Assembly: GCA_003313425.1 (NCBI GenBank)
Contig: NHZP01000156.1
Location: forward strand, 1-19,802
From: Pseudopyrenochaeta lycopersici
Taxonomy: Eukaryota; Ascomycota; Dothideomycetes; Pleosporales; Pseudopyrenochaetaceae
Length of the DNA: 19,802 bases
Direction of reading: 5' to 3'
Shown here: positions 18,041-19,802 of the stretch, one piece after another
Position numbering within the stretch: the stretch's first letter is position 1
Layout of the letters: every line of letters starts with the position of its first letter
The notes under the pieces: generated by a model
Database searches by the model: none
The model's input: only the letters and a program-made list of their open reading frames with translations
Told to the model about the DNA's origin: nothing
Position numbers and translations under genes: made by a program

Positions 18041-18251
18041 GGAGGAGAGGGTTAGGGTTTTAGAAGAAGGAGAGGGTTAAGGTTTTAAGAGAAGTAAGGG
18101 AAAGGGGTTAGAGAGAGGAGAGAGAAGTTAAATAGTAGAAAGAAGAGTAAAAAAGGATGAGGAAAAAGTAAGGTGTTTAGAGAAAGTAAGGTAGTAAGGA
18201 AAGAGTAAAGAAAGAGAAGAAAAAGAAGGGTTAGTTTTTTAAGAAAGGAGG

Positions 18252-18357
18252 GAGAGAGTAGAAGTTGGGAGAGAGTAGAAGTTAGGAGAGAGTAGAAGTT
18301 AGGAGAGAGTAGAAGTTGGGAGAGAGTAGAAGTTGGGAGAGAGTAGAAGTTGGGAGA
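18252..18357 (+). repeat. 17-bp tandem repeat, about six units
   Basis: GAAGTT(G/A)GGAGAGAGTA starts at 18261, 18278, 18295, 18312, 18329 and 18346. Confidence 0.9.
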
Positions 18358-18383
18358 GTTGGGGTTGTAGAAGTAAAAGGCAG

Positions 18384-18387
<4 letters not shown>

Positions 18388-18438
<51 letters not shown>
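18388..18438 (+). repeat. (AAG)17 microsatellite
   Basis: Fifty-one bases of uninterrupted AAG, equivalent to GAA/TTC repeats. The purity suggests recent slippage compared with the diverged surrounding satellite. Confidence 0.95.
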
Positions 18439-18440
<2 letters not shown>

Positions 18441-19444
18441 GGAGAGAGTGTAAGGGAAGAGAGGTAAACAGGCGGAAAAGTAGAGGTTTAAGAAGAGTAG
18501 GAAAAGAAAGAGAGGTAGGAGTTAGGAGTAAAGAGTAGAGGAGAGAAGTAGAAGTAAAGGGATGTAGGGGTTGAGAAGGGTTAGAGTAGTAAGAAAGGCA
18601 GGGAAAGAGTAAAAGGGGGAAGAAAGTGTAAGGGAGAGGGTTAGAGTTGTAGGAAAGGTTAAGGGGTTAGTTAAAAAAGAGAAAAGAAGAGTAAAAGTAG
18701 AGGAAAAAGGGAAGGTAATAGTTAGAAGAAGAGGTAGAGAAAAGTAAAAGAAGTTTAGAAAGGAAGGTAGGTTATAAAAAGAAGAGAGTAGAGAGTATGT
18801 AGAAGTGTGAAAAAATAAGTAAAGAAAAGTAGGAGGAAAAAAAAAGTAGAGAGGTAAAGTTGTAAAGGTAGTAGGAAAAAGAGTAAAAAGAAGAAAAGAA
18901 GAAAAGAGGAAAGTAAGTAAAAAAGAAAAGAAAAAAGTTGAGGAAGAGAAGAGGAGGTGGAAGAAAAGGGTTGTTAAGAAGTAAAAGGGAGAGTTAAAAA
19001 GGAAGAAAAGAGTAAGGAAGAGAGGGAGAGGTTAAAAGGAGTAAGAGTGTAGTAGAGTAAGAAAGGGAGGGTTAGGGTTGTAAGAAGAGAGAAGTTTAAG
19101 TTTAAGGTAAAGGAAGGAGTTATAGAGAAGAAGGAGAGGGGGAGGAAGGAGAAGAAAAGGGTAAAGAGTAGGAAAGAGAGGGTAAGCAAGTAAGGTAAGG
19201 TGTAAAGAGTTGGAAGTAGGGGTAAAGAAAAAGAGGGGAGGTAAAAGGTAAGAAAGAGAGGTAAAAGAGAGGGGGGAGTTAGGTAGTAGAGGAGAGGAGT
19301 AAAAGAGAGAAAAGGGTAAAAAAGAAGGGGTTGTAGTAGAGTTAAAAGGGAGTTAAAGGTGTAGGAGAAGTAGGTGTGAAGTTAGAAGAGTAGTAAAGGG
19401 TTAAGAAAGAAGGTAGTGAGGGTAGGAGAAAGGAAAAGAGGAGA

Positions 19445-19502
19445 GGGTTAGGGTTTAGAGGAGGAGAGGTTAGGGTTTTAGAGGAGGAAAGGGTTAGGGT
19501 TT
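19445..19502 (+). repeat. Three TTAGGG-containing units of 22-24 bp
   Basis: GGTTAGGGTTT(T) occurs at 19446, 19468 and 19492, separated by GAGGAGGA-like spacers; weaker versions are at 18048-18090. TTAGGG is the usual fungal telomere repeat on the strand running 5' to 3' toward the end, so the orientation would fit a telomere to the right. The units are not a true telomere array. Confidence 0.55.
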
Positions 19503-19802
19503 TAAGAGAAAGAGAGTAGGGGAAAAAGAGAGAGTAAAGAGAGAAAAGTAGAAGAAAAGAAGAGTAGAGTAAAGTAAAGAAGAGAAGAAAGGATAAGAGT
19601 AAGGAAAAAAAGTAGAAGAAGTAAAGAAAAAGAGAAGAGAGTTTTGTTAGAAAGGTAGAAGGAAGAGTAAAGAGTAGGAAAGGGAGGGAGAAAGAAAGAG
19701 GGAGAGGTAAGGGTAAGGATGAGGGAGAGTAAGAGAGAGGTAGAGGGTGAGGGAGAGTAAGAGTGAGGGTAAGAGAGAGGGTAAGGAGAGGTAGAGGGTG
19801 AG

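Larger units (their letters stand above)
16620..18900 (+). repeat. Higher-order repeat within the polypurine block, at least three diverged copies
   Basis: Similar long segments start near 16620, 17210 and 18610. Each runs through a GTAGGAAAG word, a GGAAGGTAAG word and a GTAGAGAGTAGAGAAAG-like word. For example GAAGTTTAACAAGG (17368) and GAAGTTTAGAAAGG (18750) lie in matching contexts about 1.38 kb apart. GAGAGTTTTGTTAG recurs at about 17881 and 19637. Offsets differ, so indels have accumulated. Confidence 0.55.
10325..19802 (+). other. Domain almost free of CpT on the + strand
   Basis: Reading every line, I found CT only at 10604-10605 and 16272-16273 between the last ordinary CT (10323-10324) and the window end, while AG occurs in nearly every ten bases. 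CT is common just to the left; line 1-60 alone has six. The domain covers the 5' leader, the whole helicase gene, its 3' flank and the polypurine satellite, so it is a property of the DNA strand and not of coding. The right limit lies outside the window. Confidence 0.9.
16500..19802 (+). repeat. Polypurine satellite block, nearly C-free
   Basis: For 3.3 kb the + strand is A, G and some T. I count about 20 cytosines, each followed by A or G, never by C or T. The block is built of diverged AAGAG, GTAG and GGAAAG words with embedded short tandems. No coding frame is credible; minus-strand open frames here are strings of Phe, Ser, Leu and Pro codons caused by the bias. Such polypurine/polypyrimidine DNA can form triplex structures. 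The block continues past the window edge. Confidence 0.8.

Noticed and set aside
16619..19189. Phe/Ser/Leu-rich minus-strand open frames in the satellite (16619-16945, 18974-19189)
   Set aside because: Pure consequence of translating the complement of polypurine repeats; no start context or domain.
10325..19802. Ordinary RIP as the cause of the CT-free domain
   Set aside because: RIP targets CpA (both strands) in most ascomycetes. CA and TG remain common in the gene and there are no nonsense mutations.
17966..19802. True telomere array at the right end
   Set aside because: TTAGGG units are isolated within longer diverged repeats and the window ends in satellite, not in uninterrupted TTAGGG.

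Overview
This window looks like a chromosome-end (subtelomeric) segment of a filamentous ascomycete. The one intact gene, at 10621-15384 on the + strand, encodes a 1587-residue telomere-linked RecQ-type helicase with an OrsD-like (DUF3505) zinc-finger N-terminus. Purine-rich satellite DNA with TTAGGG-like motifs lies to its right. Decayed genes lie to its left, and their in-frame stops are nearly all TAA or TAG at former Gln-type codons, the signature of repeat-induced point mutation (RIP, CpA to TpA).

Left block, 1-10140 (RIP-decayed). A helicase-less relative of the intact gene runs in one + frame from the left edge to about 2717. A cluster of CTAG-centred palindromes follows (3083-3172), then an unrecognised + strand relic (3301-4191) and a convergent minus-strand relic of a secreted protein (4171-4938). 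At 6007-7232 is a relic with a signal peptide, a possible intron and six Lys-Arg sites spaced exactly 165 bp apart, which looks like a Kex2-processed repeat protein. The C-terminal part of another helicase-family relic lies at 8259-8952. The rest, to 10140, is C-poor degenerate repeat.

Boundary, 10141-10330. A short island of ordinary composition holds several copies of a GGGATTAAGG motif in both orientations. It separates two mutational regimes.

Right block, 10325-19802. The dinucleotide CpT is almost absent from the + strand. By eye I found only two occurrences, at 10604 and 16272, in about 9.5 kb. The 4764-bp helicase gene contains none, so every one of its roughly 100 leucines is TTA or TTG. 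The complementary dinucleotide ApG is extremely abundant, so the depletion is strand-specific. It continues through the untranslated flanks, so codon choice cannot explain it. The gene is followed by CCCGTAC-type 32-bp repeats, hairpins and 3.3 kb of nearly C-free polypurine satellite. This one-strand CpT purge next to an intact helicase gene is the most unusual signal in the window. A C-to-T process acting on one exposed strand, for example the 3'-ended strand after telomere resection or the displaced strand of an R-loop, would fit, but that is inference.

The intact protein also carries, between its zinc finger and helicase motor, a segment with the residue pattern of a tyrosine recombinase (R680, K715, R864, H907, Y916). 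The left-edge relic keeps the same pattern but has no room for a helicase motor.
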